Source: Natronolimnohabitans innermongolicus JCM 12255 (GTDB lineage Archaea; Halobacteriota; Halobacteria; Halobacteriales; Natrialbaceae). From it: a stretch of 38,845 nucleotides of DNA. The stretch is from contig NZ_AOHZ01000062.1 of assembly GCF_000337215.1 (NCBI RefSeq), positions 1 through 38,845 of the forward strand. The letters are read 5' to 3'. This document shows, piece after piece, positions 7,813-17,000 of this stretch. The notes under the pieces were generated by a model. The model worked only from the letters and a program-made list of their open reading frames with translations, was not told where the DNA came from and ran no database searches. Position 1 is the stretch's first letter. Each line of letters begins with the position of its first letter. The translations under genes were made by a program, and so were the position numbers.

Positions 7813-8979
7813 ATGGACGGCCAACTGAATCGACGACAGGTGATCACTGCTGGCGGGATTGGGATAGCGGGTGCGCTCGCAGGCTGTACCTCCAGTCCAG
7901 GGAGTTCATCAGGAGACGATAGCACAGGTGAGCGAACGCACACAGTCTCGATGGCGCCGATGGGCGAGGTCGAGTTCTCGAGCGTCCCCGAGACGTTTGT
8001 CGGACGGTTCGGCTTCGTCGTCGACATCGCGGCAGCACTCGACGAACTCGATTCGCTCGTCGCAATGTACAGCAACTATTCGGTGTTCGGACACAGTCAT
8101 TTCTACGACGAACTCGAGACCGTCTCGATCGATCCCACAGAGATCGAAGAGCTTCACACGGACGACTGGGACATCCGTCTCGAGCGGTTGTACGAACTCA
8201 CACCAGACTTCACCGCAATCGATCCGAACTACCTGATCCACTACACCCAGTTCGACGAGAACGAGGTCGACCAGTTCATCAATCGGATCGGGCCGTTTCT
8301 TCACAACGAGAGCCAGAGTGAACGGGCCGACGGGTGGCCAACCTGGCCCGATGGCGACTATCCGTACCTGACACTCGCCGAGTTTACGCGGATCTACGGC
8401 GAGGCCTTCCAGAAGACGGCGCGCGCCGAGGCCATCCGTGAGCTCAACGAGGAGGTCCGCGAAACGGTCACAGACCGCCTCCCGCCGGAGTCAGAGCGCC
8501 CAACCGTTGCCGTCGGGAGTCTCCACAACGGTACCTGGCACCTCGACACGTTCGCCGATGCGCCCGAGAACACCTACGGAGAGATGCACTATCGGGAACT
8601 CGGCGCTCGAGATGCCGTTGCCGAACACGGCAGTGGTCGCGTGCAAGCTGAAATGGAGTTGATGCTCGAGATCGATCCCGACGTCTTCGTCTGGCGTCAC
8701 GGCCTGTTCGATCCCGAGGGAGTGGTCGAAACGCTCGAGGAACTCGAAGACGACACGCTCGGCAGCCAACTGTCGTGTGTCGACTCGGGGCGCTTTTTCA
8801 TCGGCGGCAGCCCCGACCAGGGGCCAATCGTGAACACGTTTCAGACGGAGATGCTCGCGAAACAGCTCTATCCCGACGAGTTCGGCGAGTACTCCGGTCT
8901 CGGTGAGATCCCGACCGACGAGCAGCTGTTCGACCGCGGCCGGATCGACGAGATCGTTCGTGGGGAGGAACTCGCATGA
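7813..8979 (+). CDS. Iron/siderophore-type ABC transporter substrate-binding lipoprotein
   Basis: This 388-residue extracytoplasmic protein should capture a metal chelate and pass it to the permease at 9429. Its N-terminus is a Tat lipoprotein signal: RRQ at residues 7-9, a short hydrophobic helix, and a lipobox LAGC with Cys25 as lipid anchor. A Ser/Gly/Asp linker follows. The mature part has the two-lobed FecB/FepB pattern: VPETFVGRFGFVVDIAAALDELDSLVA in the first lobe, LYELTPDFTAIDP, then IDPDVFVWRHG and a C-terminal lobe. The ligand cannot be read from sequence. It is the first gene of an operon of six intact genes; its stop overlaps the next start (ATGA). I chose the ATG at 7813 from the TATA spacing. 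Confidence 0.88.
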   Translation: MDGQLNRRQVITAGGIGIAGALAGCTSSPGSSSGDDSTGERTHTVSMAPMGEVEFSSVPETFVGRFGFVVDIAAALDELDSLVAMYSNYSVFGHSHFYDELETVSIDPTEIEELHTDDWDIRLERLYELTPDFTAIDPNYLIHYTQFDENEVDQFINRIGPFLHNESQSERADGWPTWPDGDYPYLTLAEFTRIYGEAFQKTARAEAIRELNEEVRETVTDRLPPESERPTVAVGSLHNGTWHLDTFADAPENTYGEMHYRELGARDAVAEHGSGRVQAEMELMLEIDPDVFVWRHGLFDPEGVVETLEELEDDTLGSQLSCVDSGRFFIGGSPDQGPIVNTFQTEMLAKQLYPDEFGEYSGLGEIPTDEQLFDRGRIDEIVRGEELA

Positions 8980-9419
8980 GCACGCTCGAGACCGAAAAAG
9001 CGCTCGTCGAAGAGTTCGTCGTCGCCGCCTTCGAGAAAGACGACCGGAAGACGGTCCGCCGAATGCTCACCTCGGATGCCCTCGTTCACACGCCGAACGT
9101 ACCCGGCGGGGAACTCGACGTCGACGGGTTCGAGACGCAGATCCTCGACGCCTTCCACGACGCGTTCCCGGATCTCTCGATCGCGGTCGAGTCACTGATC
9201 ATGGAGGGGACGACCGTGATCTGTCGGTTCACGATGACCGGAACGCACGAGGATGTCTTTCGCGGGATCGAGCCGAGTGGTGAGACGATCGCCGTCACGG
9301 GGGTCGTAGAGCTTCGGCTCACCGACGCAGGAATCTCCGATCTGTGGCAGACGACCGACAGCCTCGAGTTACTCGAACAGATCACAGACGACGCCCACAG
9401 GGTCGATCACGGTGAATAG
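8976..9419 (+). CDS. SnoaL-like ester cyclase/NTF2-fold protein
   Basis: This 147-residue protein has the SnoaL-like pattern: an N-terminal helix (ALVEEFVVAAFEKDD), then VHTPNVPGGELDVDGF, FHDAFPDLSIAVESLIMEGTTVICRFTMTGTH and a closing strand (VVELRLTDAGISDLWQTTD). The alpha+beta barrel of this family binds small hydrophobic molecules; members include polyketide cyclases and many proteins of unknown role. It lies inside the transporter operon, overlapping the binding-protein gene by 4 nt and preceding the permease by 9 nt, so I infer a link to handling of the imported chelate, perhaps its modification or breakdown. No direct evidence for the reaction. Confidence 0.75.
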   Translation: MSTLETEKALVEEFVVAAFEKDDRKTVRRMLTSDALVHTPNVPGGELDVDGFETQILDAFHDAFPDLSIAVESLIMEGTTVICRFTMTGTHEDVFRGIEPSGETIAVTGVVELRLTDAGISDLWQTTDSLELLEQITDDAHRVDHGE

Positions 9420-9428
9420 CCCGAAGCG

Positions 9429-10562
9429 ATGAGCGAGAAGACCGGTGAATATGGCCGCCAGCAGGCGCACGCTGATCGACGTGTGGGTTCAGGCGGTCGT
9501 CTCGAATGGATCGATGGGACACTCATCTTGCTCTGTGTCGCGAGCCTCGCGGTCACCGTCGGTGCGGGGGCGATTCAGGTCACCTTCGGAGACTATTCGG
9601 TCTCGATTACAGCGGTCTGGGGAATCATCTTCGATCCGGCGGTACTCGCGAGTCCGACGACGCTGTACGCGCTCGTCTTCGGCGGCGACCTGACACACCT
9701 CACGACGGAGTCGCTGATCGTCTGGACACAGCGAATTCCACGAGTTCTCGTGGCAGTTTTCGTCGGGATGAACCTCGCTCTCTCGGGAGCGATCTTCCAG
9801 GCGGTGACGCGGAACGAACTCGCGAGTCCGTACATTCTCGGAGTTTCTTCTGGTGCGGGGCTCGCTGTCTTGCTTACGCTCGCCATTTTCGGTGGGCTGG
9901 CCGCATACATCCCACTTTTCGCCGCGCTCGGCGGTGCGCTCGCGTTCTTCCTCGTTTACGCGATCGCCTGGAACGGCGGCACGAGTCCGGTCCGACTCGT
10001 CCTTGCGGGCGTGATCGTCAGTACAATCTTTGGATCGCTTCAAACTGGACTGTACTTTTTCATCGACGATCTCGGCACCGTTCAGGAGGCACTCGCCTGG
10101 ACGACGGGTACACTGAGCGGGTCCGACTGGAGCGAGATTCGACTCATCGTTCCGTGGACGCTACTCACCGTCGTCCTCTCGATCGCCGGGGCTCGCCAGC
10201 TCAACGTCCTGTTGCTCGGCGAGCGAACGGCCCGGTCGCTCGGGATGTCGGTCGAACGTGCCCGATTCGGACTCTCGGCGGTCGCTATCGTCGCGGCGAG
10301 TGCCAGCGTCGCAGTCGCTGGGATCATCGGTTTCGTCGGCCTCATCGTCCCCCACATCGTCCGGACGATCGTCGGCAGTGACTACCGGGCGCTCCTGGTT
10401 GGCTGTTTGTTCGTTGGGCCCGCGTTGCTCGTCGTCGCTGACGTCCTCGCCAGACTCGCGATCAGTGGCTCGCAGCTCCCGGTCGGGATTCTGACCGGAC
10501 TCATTGGCGGGCCGTACTTCCTCTACCTGATGAAACGAAAGCAGAACCTCGGAGAACTATGA
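9429..10562 (+). CDS. FecCD-family ABC transporter permease
   Basis: This 377-residue membrane protein has about ten helices after a polar N-terminal extension of roughly 28 residues. Family hallmarks are RIPRVLVAVFVGMNLALSGAIFQ, NELASPYILGVSSGAGLAV, VRLVLAGVIVS, GLIVPHIVR (the cytoplasmic coupling segment after GFVGL) and a C-terminal LPVGILTGLIGGPYFLYL. These are typical of BtuC/FecCD permeases for ferric siderophores, haem or cobalamin. Only one permease gene is present, so it should act as a homodimer with the ATPase at 11389. The stop overlaps the following flavoprotein start by 4 nt. Confidence 0.95.
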   Translation: MSEKTGEYGRQQAHADRRVGSGGRLEWIDGTLILLCVASLAVTVGAGAIQVTFGDYSVSITAVWGIIFDPAVLASPTTLYALVFGGDLTHLTTESLIVWTQRIPRVLVAVFVGMNLALSGAIFQAVTRNELASPYILGVSSGAGLAVLLTLAIFGGLAAYIPLFAALGGALAFFLVYAIAWNGGTSPVRLVLAGVIVSTIFGSLQTGLYFFIDDLGTVQEALAWTTGTLSGSDWSEIRLIVPWTLLTVVLSIAGARQLNVLLLGERTARSLGMSVERARFGLSAVAIVAASASVAVAGIIGFVGLIVPHIVRTIVGSDYRALLVGCLFVGPALLVVADVLARLAISGSQLPVGILTGLIGGPYFLYLMKRKQNLGEL

Positions 10563-11392
10563 CAGCAAACGACACTGAACGGAGTCGTATCGACCGAAAC
10601 CAGCTTGAGTACGACGTGCTCGTCGTCGGCGGCGGTGCCGCCGGTCTCTCGGCGGCGATCTTCACCGCACGGTTTGGCCTCGAAACCGAGGTTTTCGCGT
10701 GTGGCCGCTCGGCGATCTCACGGTGTGGCCACCTCGAGAACTACCTCGGCTTTCCTGGAGGTGTCGATCCACCCACGTTCCTCGAACTGGGGCGCGAACA
10801 GGTGACCCACGAGGGAGCGACAGTACACTCAGAGATGGTCACCGAGATCGACAAACCGGACGAACGGTTCCGCGTCGAGACGATCGATGGGACAGTTGTG
10901 AGGCCACGGTACGTCATCGCTGCGACCGTCATCGACGGCGACTACCTCGAGTCGCTCGATCCGACGCTGTACCACGAGGACGACCACGCCGTCGACTGCG
11001 ACGAGCGCGGCCGAACCGCAGTCGACGGGCTGTACGTCGCAGGCCGGTTGGCGGACGCGACTCACCAGGCGATTATCTGTGCCGGTGACGGAGCGAAGAC
11101 GGCACACACACTCATCACCGACGTGTTATGCGAACGGGGATACTGGGATGCGATCGCGAGTCAGTACACCGACTGGGTCGTCCGCGAACGACCCGACGAC
11201 GACTGGCAGCCCCGCGTCGAATCGTGGATACGGGAGAGTGTTCCTGAAGACGGGGACATCTCGGAGGAGCGAATCCAGTGGGTCATCGACGACATCGTCG
11301 AACGGTTCGAAGCCAGAGCGATCAGCGACAGCGAGCGCCGCGAACGCGTCCAGCGCGGCCGAGAACTCGTCACCGCACACCTCGAGCCATGA
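10559..11392 (+). CDS. Single-domain FAD oxidoreductase, thioredoxin-reductase-like (copy 1)
   Basis: This 277-residue cytosolic flavoprotein shows the FAD-binding GGGAAG at residues 24-29, then LENYLGFPGG, which matches the VENYPGFP segment of thioredoxin reductases, and a second FAD motif GLYVAGRLADATHQAI. The whole NADPH-binding domain and the CxxC redox site are missing. Instead a Cys (Cys56, in SRCGHLENYLG) sits where thioredoxin reductase has the flavin-facing GGQ segment; the paralogue at 12310 keeps it (LRCSILENYLG). The last 90 residues form a charged helical extension that both copies share. It sits between permease and ATPase with 4-nt overlaps on both sides. I infer a reductive step on imported ferric chelate; the electron donor is unknown. 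Confidence 0.8.
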   Translation: MTANDTERSRIDRNQLEYDVLVVGGGAAGLSAAIFTARFGLETEVFACGRSAISRCGHLENYLGFPGGVDPPTFLELGREQVTHEGATVHSEMVTEIDKPDERFRVETIDGTVVRPRYVIAATVIDGDYLESLDPTLYHEDDHAVDCDERGRTAVDGLYVAGRLADATHQAIICAGDGAKTAHTLITDVLCERGYWDAIASQYTDWVVRERPDDDWQPRVESWIRESVPEDGDISEERIQWVIDDIVERFEARAISDSERRERVQRGRELVTAHLEP

Positions 11393-12300
11393 TCGGGAAA
11401 CTCAGCCTCGAGACCCTCACCGAGCGCGGGATCACTGAAGAACCCGGCTGGGGACCAGTCTCGAGTGACGACACGGCTACCCGAAGCGAGCAGCGTGACC
11501 ACATCGAGTGTCGCGATCTCGTCCTCGAGTACAACGCGAGTGACGAACCGGTCGTCGACGGTGAGACGATCGGCGTTCCCAAAGGGAAGGTAACGGCCCT
11601 CGTCGGGCCCAACGGCAGCGGCAAGAGCACCCTCCTCCGAGGTGTCGCACGCGAACTCGAGCCGACCGACGGGCACGTCCTCCTCGACGGGACGGACATC
11701 GGGAGCTATTCGCGCAAGGAACTCGCTCGCGAGCTGGGGTTGCTCTCCCAGCACAACGTCGCACCCGAGTTACTGACCGTCGAAGATCTCGTCAGACACG
11801 GCCGGTATCCCCACCGGCGGCTGTTCGATACCATGACAGATAGCGACTGGCAGGCTATCGACTGGGCGATCGATACGGTGGGAATCGACCACCTCCGCGA
11901 CCGGGATGTTGGCTCCCTTTCGGGCGGACAGACGCAACTCGCCTGGATCGCAATGGTCCTCGCACAGGAACCTCGGGCGATGTTACTCGACGAACCGACG
12001 ACGTACCTCGACTTGCGCCACCAGATTCGTCTCCTCGAGGTAATCCGCTCGCTCAGCGACGACGTCGACATGACTGTCGTCGTGGTTCTACACGACATCT
12101 CACAGGCGGTCCGCGTCTGTGATCACCTCGTCGCACTCGAGGACGGTGCGGTCTACGACAGCGGTCCGCCGGCAGCGGTCGTCACGGAGGAGCTGATGGC
12201 CGAAGTATTCGGCGTCGACACCCGCGTCGAGTCCGGGCCTGACGGGCTGCAGATCCATCCGATCGGAGAGATCGAGCGAACAACGGGCGAAGACTGCTAA
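11389..12300 (+). CDS. Iron/siderophore-type ABC transporter ATP-binding protein
   Basis: This 303-residue ATPase powers the permease. It has an N-terminal extension of about 38 residues before the ABC domain, Walker A GPNGSGKST (73-81), a Q-loop (LLSQHNVAPELLTVEDLV), the signature LSGGQTQLAWIAM, Walker B MLLDEPTTYLDL and the switch His in VLHDISQA. RHGRYPHRRLF is typical of the FepC/FecE family. The C-terminus (EDGAVYDSG ... EVFGVDTRV) is also family-typical. The start at 11389 overlaps the previous stop; the frame extends upstream but that part is antisense-free overlap with the flavoprotein and can be discarded. The tail of this protein recurs as a broken copy at 13176-13318. Confidence 0.94.
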   Translation: MIGKLSLETLTERGITEEPGWGPVSSDDTATRSEQRDHIECRDLVLEYNASDEPVVDGETIGVPKGKVTALVGPNGSGKSTLLRGVARELEPTDGHVLLDGTDIGSYSRKELARELGLLSQHNVAPELLTVEDLVRHGRYPHRRLFDTMTDSDWQAIDWAIDTVGIDHLRDRDVGSLSGGQTQLAWIAMVLAQEPRAMLLDEPTTYLDLRHQIRLLEVIRSLSDDVDMTVVVVLHDISQAVRVCDHLVALEDGAVYDSGPPAAVVTEELMAEVFGVDTRVESGPDGLQIHPIGEIERTTGEDC

Positions 12301-12309
12301 CCGATACCG

Positions 12310-13164
12310 ATGACCGAAACCGACGAACGAACGGAGACGGATCGACCGAGAACCGACACGGCGCAGTTCGACCACGACGTGGTGATCGTCGGCGGCAGTG
12401 CTGCCGGGCTCGCTGCAGGGGTATTTACCGCCCGCCACGGACTGGATACGTTGGTCCTCCGAGGCGGACACACGGCATTGCTGCGCTGTAGCATCCTCGA
12501 GAATTATCTCGGGGTGCCGAACGTTGATCCGGCGGACTTCCTCGATGTCGCAACCGAGCAGGCACGCGACGCAGGCTGTCGAGTCGAGAACAGGCGTGTC
12601 AAACGGCTCTGCCGCGTCGGCGCTGGCTTCGCCGTCGACGCAGGCGATGAAACGATCACCAGTCGTCGGGTCGTCGCAGCGTCCGGCCCGGAAAACGACT
12701 ATCTTCAGGAGATCGCCGACGGCGCGCTCTACCGCGGCCCGGCGACACACGACAACCTCGAGTACTACGTCCCGTGTGACGACGCCGGCCGGACGGAGGT
12801 CGACGGACTGTACGCCGCTGGTCGGCTCTCCGGCATCGAGCACCAGGTGTTGATCGCCGCCGGAAACGGCGCGCGGGTCGGCCTCGCGGTAGTCAGAGAC
12901 TGCCTGCGGGACGCCGGACTCTGGGACGAACTCGCCGACCACTACCACGACTGGGCAGTCCACCCACACAGACATGACGGGTGGGAGATCGACGACTGGC
13001 TCCTCGAGCGTGTTCCCGACGACGTCGACTCCGACAACGAAGCGGTGGCCGAGCGCCTCTCGTCGTACCGTGAGCGCCTCGAGACGCGGGTTCGTACCGA
13101 GGGCGAAAAAGCGCGCCGCCTCGAGCGTGGTCGTACATTGCTCAAACGATATCACAATGAGTGA
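12310..13164 (+). CDS. Single-domain FAD oxidoreductase, thioredoxin-reductase-like (copy 2)
   Basis: This 284-residue paralogue of the protein at 10559 has GGSAAG (residues 28-33) for FAD, the conserved Cys60 in LRCSILENYLGVP, the second FAD motif GLYAAGRLSGIEHQVLIAAGNGA and the same C-terminal extension (WDELADHYHDWAV ... WEIDDWLLERVPDD ... RGRTLL). Like copy 1 it lacks the NADPH domain and CxxC. It begins 9 nt after the ATPase and is followed by the ATPase remnant. The arrangement flavoprotein-ATPase-flavoprotein-ATPase remnant suggests tandem duplication of a two-gene unit. The copies have diverged a good deal, so they may act as a heterodimer or on different substrates; this is inference. 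Confidence 0.8.
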   Translation: MTETDERTETDRPRTDTAQFDHDVVIVGGSAAGLAAGVFTARHGLDTLVLRGGHTALLRCSILENYLGVPNVDPADFLDVATEQARDAGCRVENRRVKRLCRVGAGFAVDAGDETITSRRVVAASGPENDYLQEIADGALYRGPATHDNLEYYVPCDDAGRTEVDGLYAAGRLSGIEHQVLIAAGNGARVGLAVVRDCLRDAGLWDELADHYHDWAVHPHRHDGWEIDDWLLERVPDDVDSDNEAVAERLSSYRERLETRVRTEGEKARRLERGRTLLKRYHNE

Positions 13165-13175
13165 CACAACGTGTC

Positions 13176-13318
13176 TACGAGGATGGCTCGGTGTACGACA
13201 GCGGCTCCCCCTCGACCGTCGTCACGAGGGGCTGCTCCAGGAGGTCTTCGGCGTCGATGCGCGCGTCGAGTCCGGGCCCGCCGGCCCGCGAATCCATCCC
13301 GTGTGCGCGATCGAGTGA
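13176..13318 (+). pseudogene. C-terminal remnant of a second ABC ATPase, frameshifted
   Basis: About 47 codons match the C-terminus of the intact ATPase upstream. The first part reads YEDGSVYDSGSPSTVVT (intact copy: LEDGAVYDSGPPAAVVT). One base is then missing (23 nt where the intact gene has 24), and the next frame continues LLQEVFGVDARVESGPAGP and RIHPVCAIE before a stop at 13318, matching EVFGVDTRVESGPDGLQIHPIGEIE. Walker motifs and everything upstream are gone. It abuts the end of the second flavoprotein, so the deletion joined that gene almost directly to the ATPase tail. Confidence 0.85.
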
Positions 13319-13342
13319 CTCAGACGGGAACGCCACCGTAAG

Positions 13343-13348
13343 TTATTA
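13343..13348 (+). promoter_or_regulatory. TATA-like box of the AhpD-family gene
   Basis: TTATTA is centred about 27 nt before the ATG at 13372, consistent with leaderless transcription and with this ATG rather than the TTG two codons upstream. Confidence 0.5.
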
Positions 13349-13371
13349 CGGAGGCATGCGAATCGTTGCCC

Positions 13372-13971
13372 ATGGACGACGCTGCCGACGAGACACCGCA
13401 ACTTCACGACGACGCGATGGAACGCTTTCCTGTCCCCGACTACGAGGATCTCCCCGACGACCTCAAAGATCGCATCGACGAGGAAACCGATCGCTCCGGG
13501 TTCACGCCGAACGTGTTCGCCGCGATGGCGTACAAACCCTCGCACTTCCGGGCCTTTTTCGAGTACCACGACGCAATCGTCGGGGATACCGCCCTCGAGC
13601 GCGAGGAAATCGAGATGATCGTCGTCGCCGTCTCCGGCGTCAACCACTGTTACTACTGCAACGTCGCCCACGGCGCACTGGTGCGGATCTACGCCGACGA
13701 CCCGCTGCTGGCCGATCAACTCGTGGCGAACTACCGCACGGCGGATATCAACGACGCTCACCGGACGATGCTCGACGTCGCCGTGAAACTGACCGAACGA
13801 CCGACCGAAGTCGAAGCGAACGACCTCGAGATGCTCCGCGAAGCGGGATTCAGCGAGGAAGCGCTGTGGGATATCGCCGCGGTGGCGGCCTTCTACAACC
13901 TGAGCAATCGACTGGCGATGTTCGCCGATATGCGGCCGAACGAGGAGTTCCATACGCTCGGGCGGGAGTAA
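13372..13971 (+). CDS. AhpD/carboxymuconolactone-decarboxylase-family peroxidase-related protein
   Basis: This 199-residue, mainly helical protein carries the AhpD core NHCYYCNVAHG with redox Cys93 and Cys96 and the family's His100. The segments FTPNVFAAMAYKPSHFRAFFEYHDAI and LREAGFSEEALWDIAAVAAFYNLSNRLA are typical of the uncharacterised-peroxidase-related subgroup. Members reduce peroxides using the CxxC pair, usually as oligomers. It has its own promoter and stands between the iron-uptake operon (a source of Fenton chemistry) and gltB, on which it converges. A functional link to iron uptake is possible but not shown. Confidence 0.88.
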   Translation: MDDAADETPQLHDDAMERFPVPDYEDLPDDLKDRIDEETDRSGFTPNVFAAMAYKPSHFRAFFEYHDAIVGDTALEREEIEMIVVAVSGVNHCYYCNVAHGALVRIYADDPLLADQLVANYRTADINDAHRTMLDVAVKLTERPTEVEANDLEMLREAGFSEEALWDIAAVAAFYNLSNRLAMFADMRPNEEFHTLGRE

Positions 13972-14060
13972 GGGATGGCTCGAGGACGGCGAAATAGCTG
14001 AAGATAACAGATCCCGTGAAACGAACGGTCGAGTAACCGCGGTCGGGTAACCGACTCCGA

Positions 14061-17000
14061 CTAGTCGTCGCTTGCGGCGTAACTGGTCGACTCCGATTCG
14101 ACGGCCGCCTCGGGCGCGCCGGGCAGTTCCTCGCGGACGTCGTCGCTGCCCTGCTCGGTGATCGCCTCGTGGTAGGCGTCGGGCATGACCTTCACGAAGG
14201 CCTCGAGCGCGCGCTCCCAGTTCTCGAGGATGAGTTCGCCGCGCTCGGAGCCGGTGTAGGCGACGTGGTTCTCGACGAGGCGACGCAGCATCTCCTCGTC
14301 TTTCTCCTCGAGTTCGTCGTGCAGCGAGACCATGCCGGTGTTCGCGCGGTCGGCGAAGTCGTCGTCGGGGTCGTAGACGTAGGCGACGCCGCCGGACATG
14401 CCGGCCGCGAAGTTCTTCCCGGTCTCACCGAGGACGGCGACGACGCCGCCGGTCATGTACTCACAGCCGTGGTCGCCGACGCCCTCGACGACGGCCTTGG
14501 CGCCAGAGTTGCGGACGGCGAAGCGCTCGCCGGCGACGCCGTTGACGTAGAGTTGACCGCCGGTCGCGCCGTAGAGCGCGACGTTGCCGATCGAGATGTT
14601 TTCGGTCGGATCGTAGGTGGCCGTCTCCGGCGTGCGAACGGTGATCTTGCCGCCCGAGAGTCCCTTCCCGACGTAGTCGTTCGCGCTGCCATCGAGGTGC
14701 ATCGAGACGCCGCTGGCGAGGAATGCGCCGAAGCTCTGTCCGGCGGTCCCCTCGAGGTCGACCGTGATGGTGTCCTCGGGGAGGCCGGGCTCGCCGTAGC
14801 GGCTGGTGATGCGGTTCGAGAGCATCGCACCCACGGTGCGGTCGACGTTGGTGACGTCGGTCTCGAGGGTGACCGGTTCCTCGCTCTCGATGGCGTCGGC
14901 CGCAGCCTCGATGAGGTCGCGATCGAGTTGCTCCTCGAGTTCGTGGTCCTGCTCGCGGATCTTGCGGCGGACCTCGCTGCCGGGATCGGCGAGTACCGCC
15001 GAGAGGTCGACGTTGCGAGCCTTCGGGTGGTCGACGTCGTCGCGCTGTTGCAGGACGTCGACCTGGCCGATCATTTCGTCGACCGTCTCGAAGCCGAGTT
15101 CGGCCATGATCTCGCGTAGCTCCTGGGCGATGAACGTCATGTAGTTGATGACGTGTTCGGGCTCGCCGGGGAAGCGCTTGCGCAGGTCCTCGCGCTGGGT
15201 GGCGACGCCGACCGGGCAAGTGTTCTTGTGACACTGGCGGGCCATCACGCAGCCACCCGTGACGAGCGAGGCGGTTCCGAAGATGTACTCCTCGGCGCCC
15301 AGCAGCGCGGCGACGGCGACGTCGCGGCCGGTCTTCAGTCCGCCGTCGGCGGAGACGCGGATCCGGTCGCGCAGGCCGGTCTGACAGAGCATCTGGTTGG
15401 CTTCGGCGAGGCCGAGCTCCCAGGGGAGGCCGGCGCTCTTGATCGAAGTGCGCGGGGAAGCGCCCGTCCCGCCGGAGTGTCCCGAAATGTGGACCACGTC
15501 GGCGTTGGCCTTCGCGACGCCGGCGGCGACGGTGCCGATGCCGGCTTCGGAGACGAGTTTGACGTTGATGTCGGCGTCCTCGTTGGCCGCCTTCAGATCG
15601 AAGATCAGCTGTTTCAGGTCCTCGATCGAGTAGATGTCGTGCAGTGGCGGCGGAGAGATGAGACCCACGCCGGGCGTGGACTTGCGGACGTGGGCGATCA
15701 TCTCGTTGACCTTCGAGCCCGGGAGGTGGCCGCCCTCGCCGGGCTTTGAGCCCTGGGCCATCTTGATCTGGAGTTCGTCGGCCGAAGAGAGATACGTCGA
15801 GGTGACGCCGAACCGCCCGGAGGCGACCTGCTTGACGTTACACTCGCGTTCGGTGTCGAACCGTTCCGGCGGCTCGCCACCTTCGCCGGAGTTGGACTTG
15901 CCGCCGATACGGTTCATCGCGATCGAGTTGTTCTCGTGGGCCTCCGGGGAGAGCGACCCGAGGCTCATCGCGGCCGTCGAGAACCGCTGAACGATGTCCT
16001 TGATCGGTTCGACGTCCTCGACCGGGATCGATTCGCGGTCGGAGTCGAACTCCATGAGCCCGCGTAAGGTCTGGAGGTTCTGTTGCTGATCGTTGATCAG
16101 TTCGGCGAAGTCCTGGTACCGCTCGTAGTCGTTCGAGCGAACCGACTGCTGGAGCGCGCCGACGGTCTGTGGGTTCCACTGGTGGTAGATGCCGTCGGAA
16201 CGGTGCTCGAACTCGCCGTGACGGTCGAGCGAGGACTCTTCGGCTTTGCTGGCGAAGGCGCTCGCGTGACGCTCGCGAACGTCCGCCTCGATCTCGGCGA
16301 GACCGATCCCCTCGGTACGGTTCTCGGTCCCCTCGAAGTAGTCAGCCACGAGATCCGAATCGAGGCCGACGGCCTCGAAGATCTGGGCGCCCTGGTAGCT
16401 CTCGACGGTCGAGATCCCCATCTTGGCCATGATCTTCAGGAGGCCGTCCTCGAGGGCGCCGACGTAGGCGTCGATCGCCACTTCGGTATCCGCGCCGTCG
16501 TCGCCGGCGGTGAGGTCCTCGATCGTCTGGTAGGCCAGGTACGGGTTGACCGCGCCCGCGCCGTAGCCGACCAGCGTCGCGAAGTGGTGGACGGTCCGCG
16601 GGTCGGCGGACTCGACGACGAGGCCGACGTGGTTGCGCAGCCCGTTGCGGACGAGGTGGTGGTGAACGCCACCGGTCGCGAGCAGGCTCGGGATGGCGAC
16701 GCGGTCCGCGTCGACGCCGCGATCGGAGAGAACGATGACGTCGTGGCCGCCGTCCTCGATCGCCTCGACGACGTCCTCGCGGACGCGTTCGATCGCGGCC
16801 TCGAGGTCCTCGCCCGATTCCTCGCTCGTCGGCTCGTAGGTGATATCGATCGTCGCGGCCGTGATACCGTTGGCCGAACAGTCGCGAATCGACTCGAGTT
16901 CGGCGTCGGTGAGAATCGGCGAGTCGAGGACGAGCTGGCGGGCGTGTTCGGGGGACTCGTCGAGCAGGTTGCGCTGGAAGCCCAGTCGGGACTCCATCGA

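Noticed and set aside
13319-13997. Continuation of the plus-strand frame that starts in the ATPase remnant
   Set aside because: It runs in the wrong frame through the AhpD-like gene and is Arg-rich shadow sequence.
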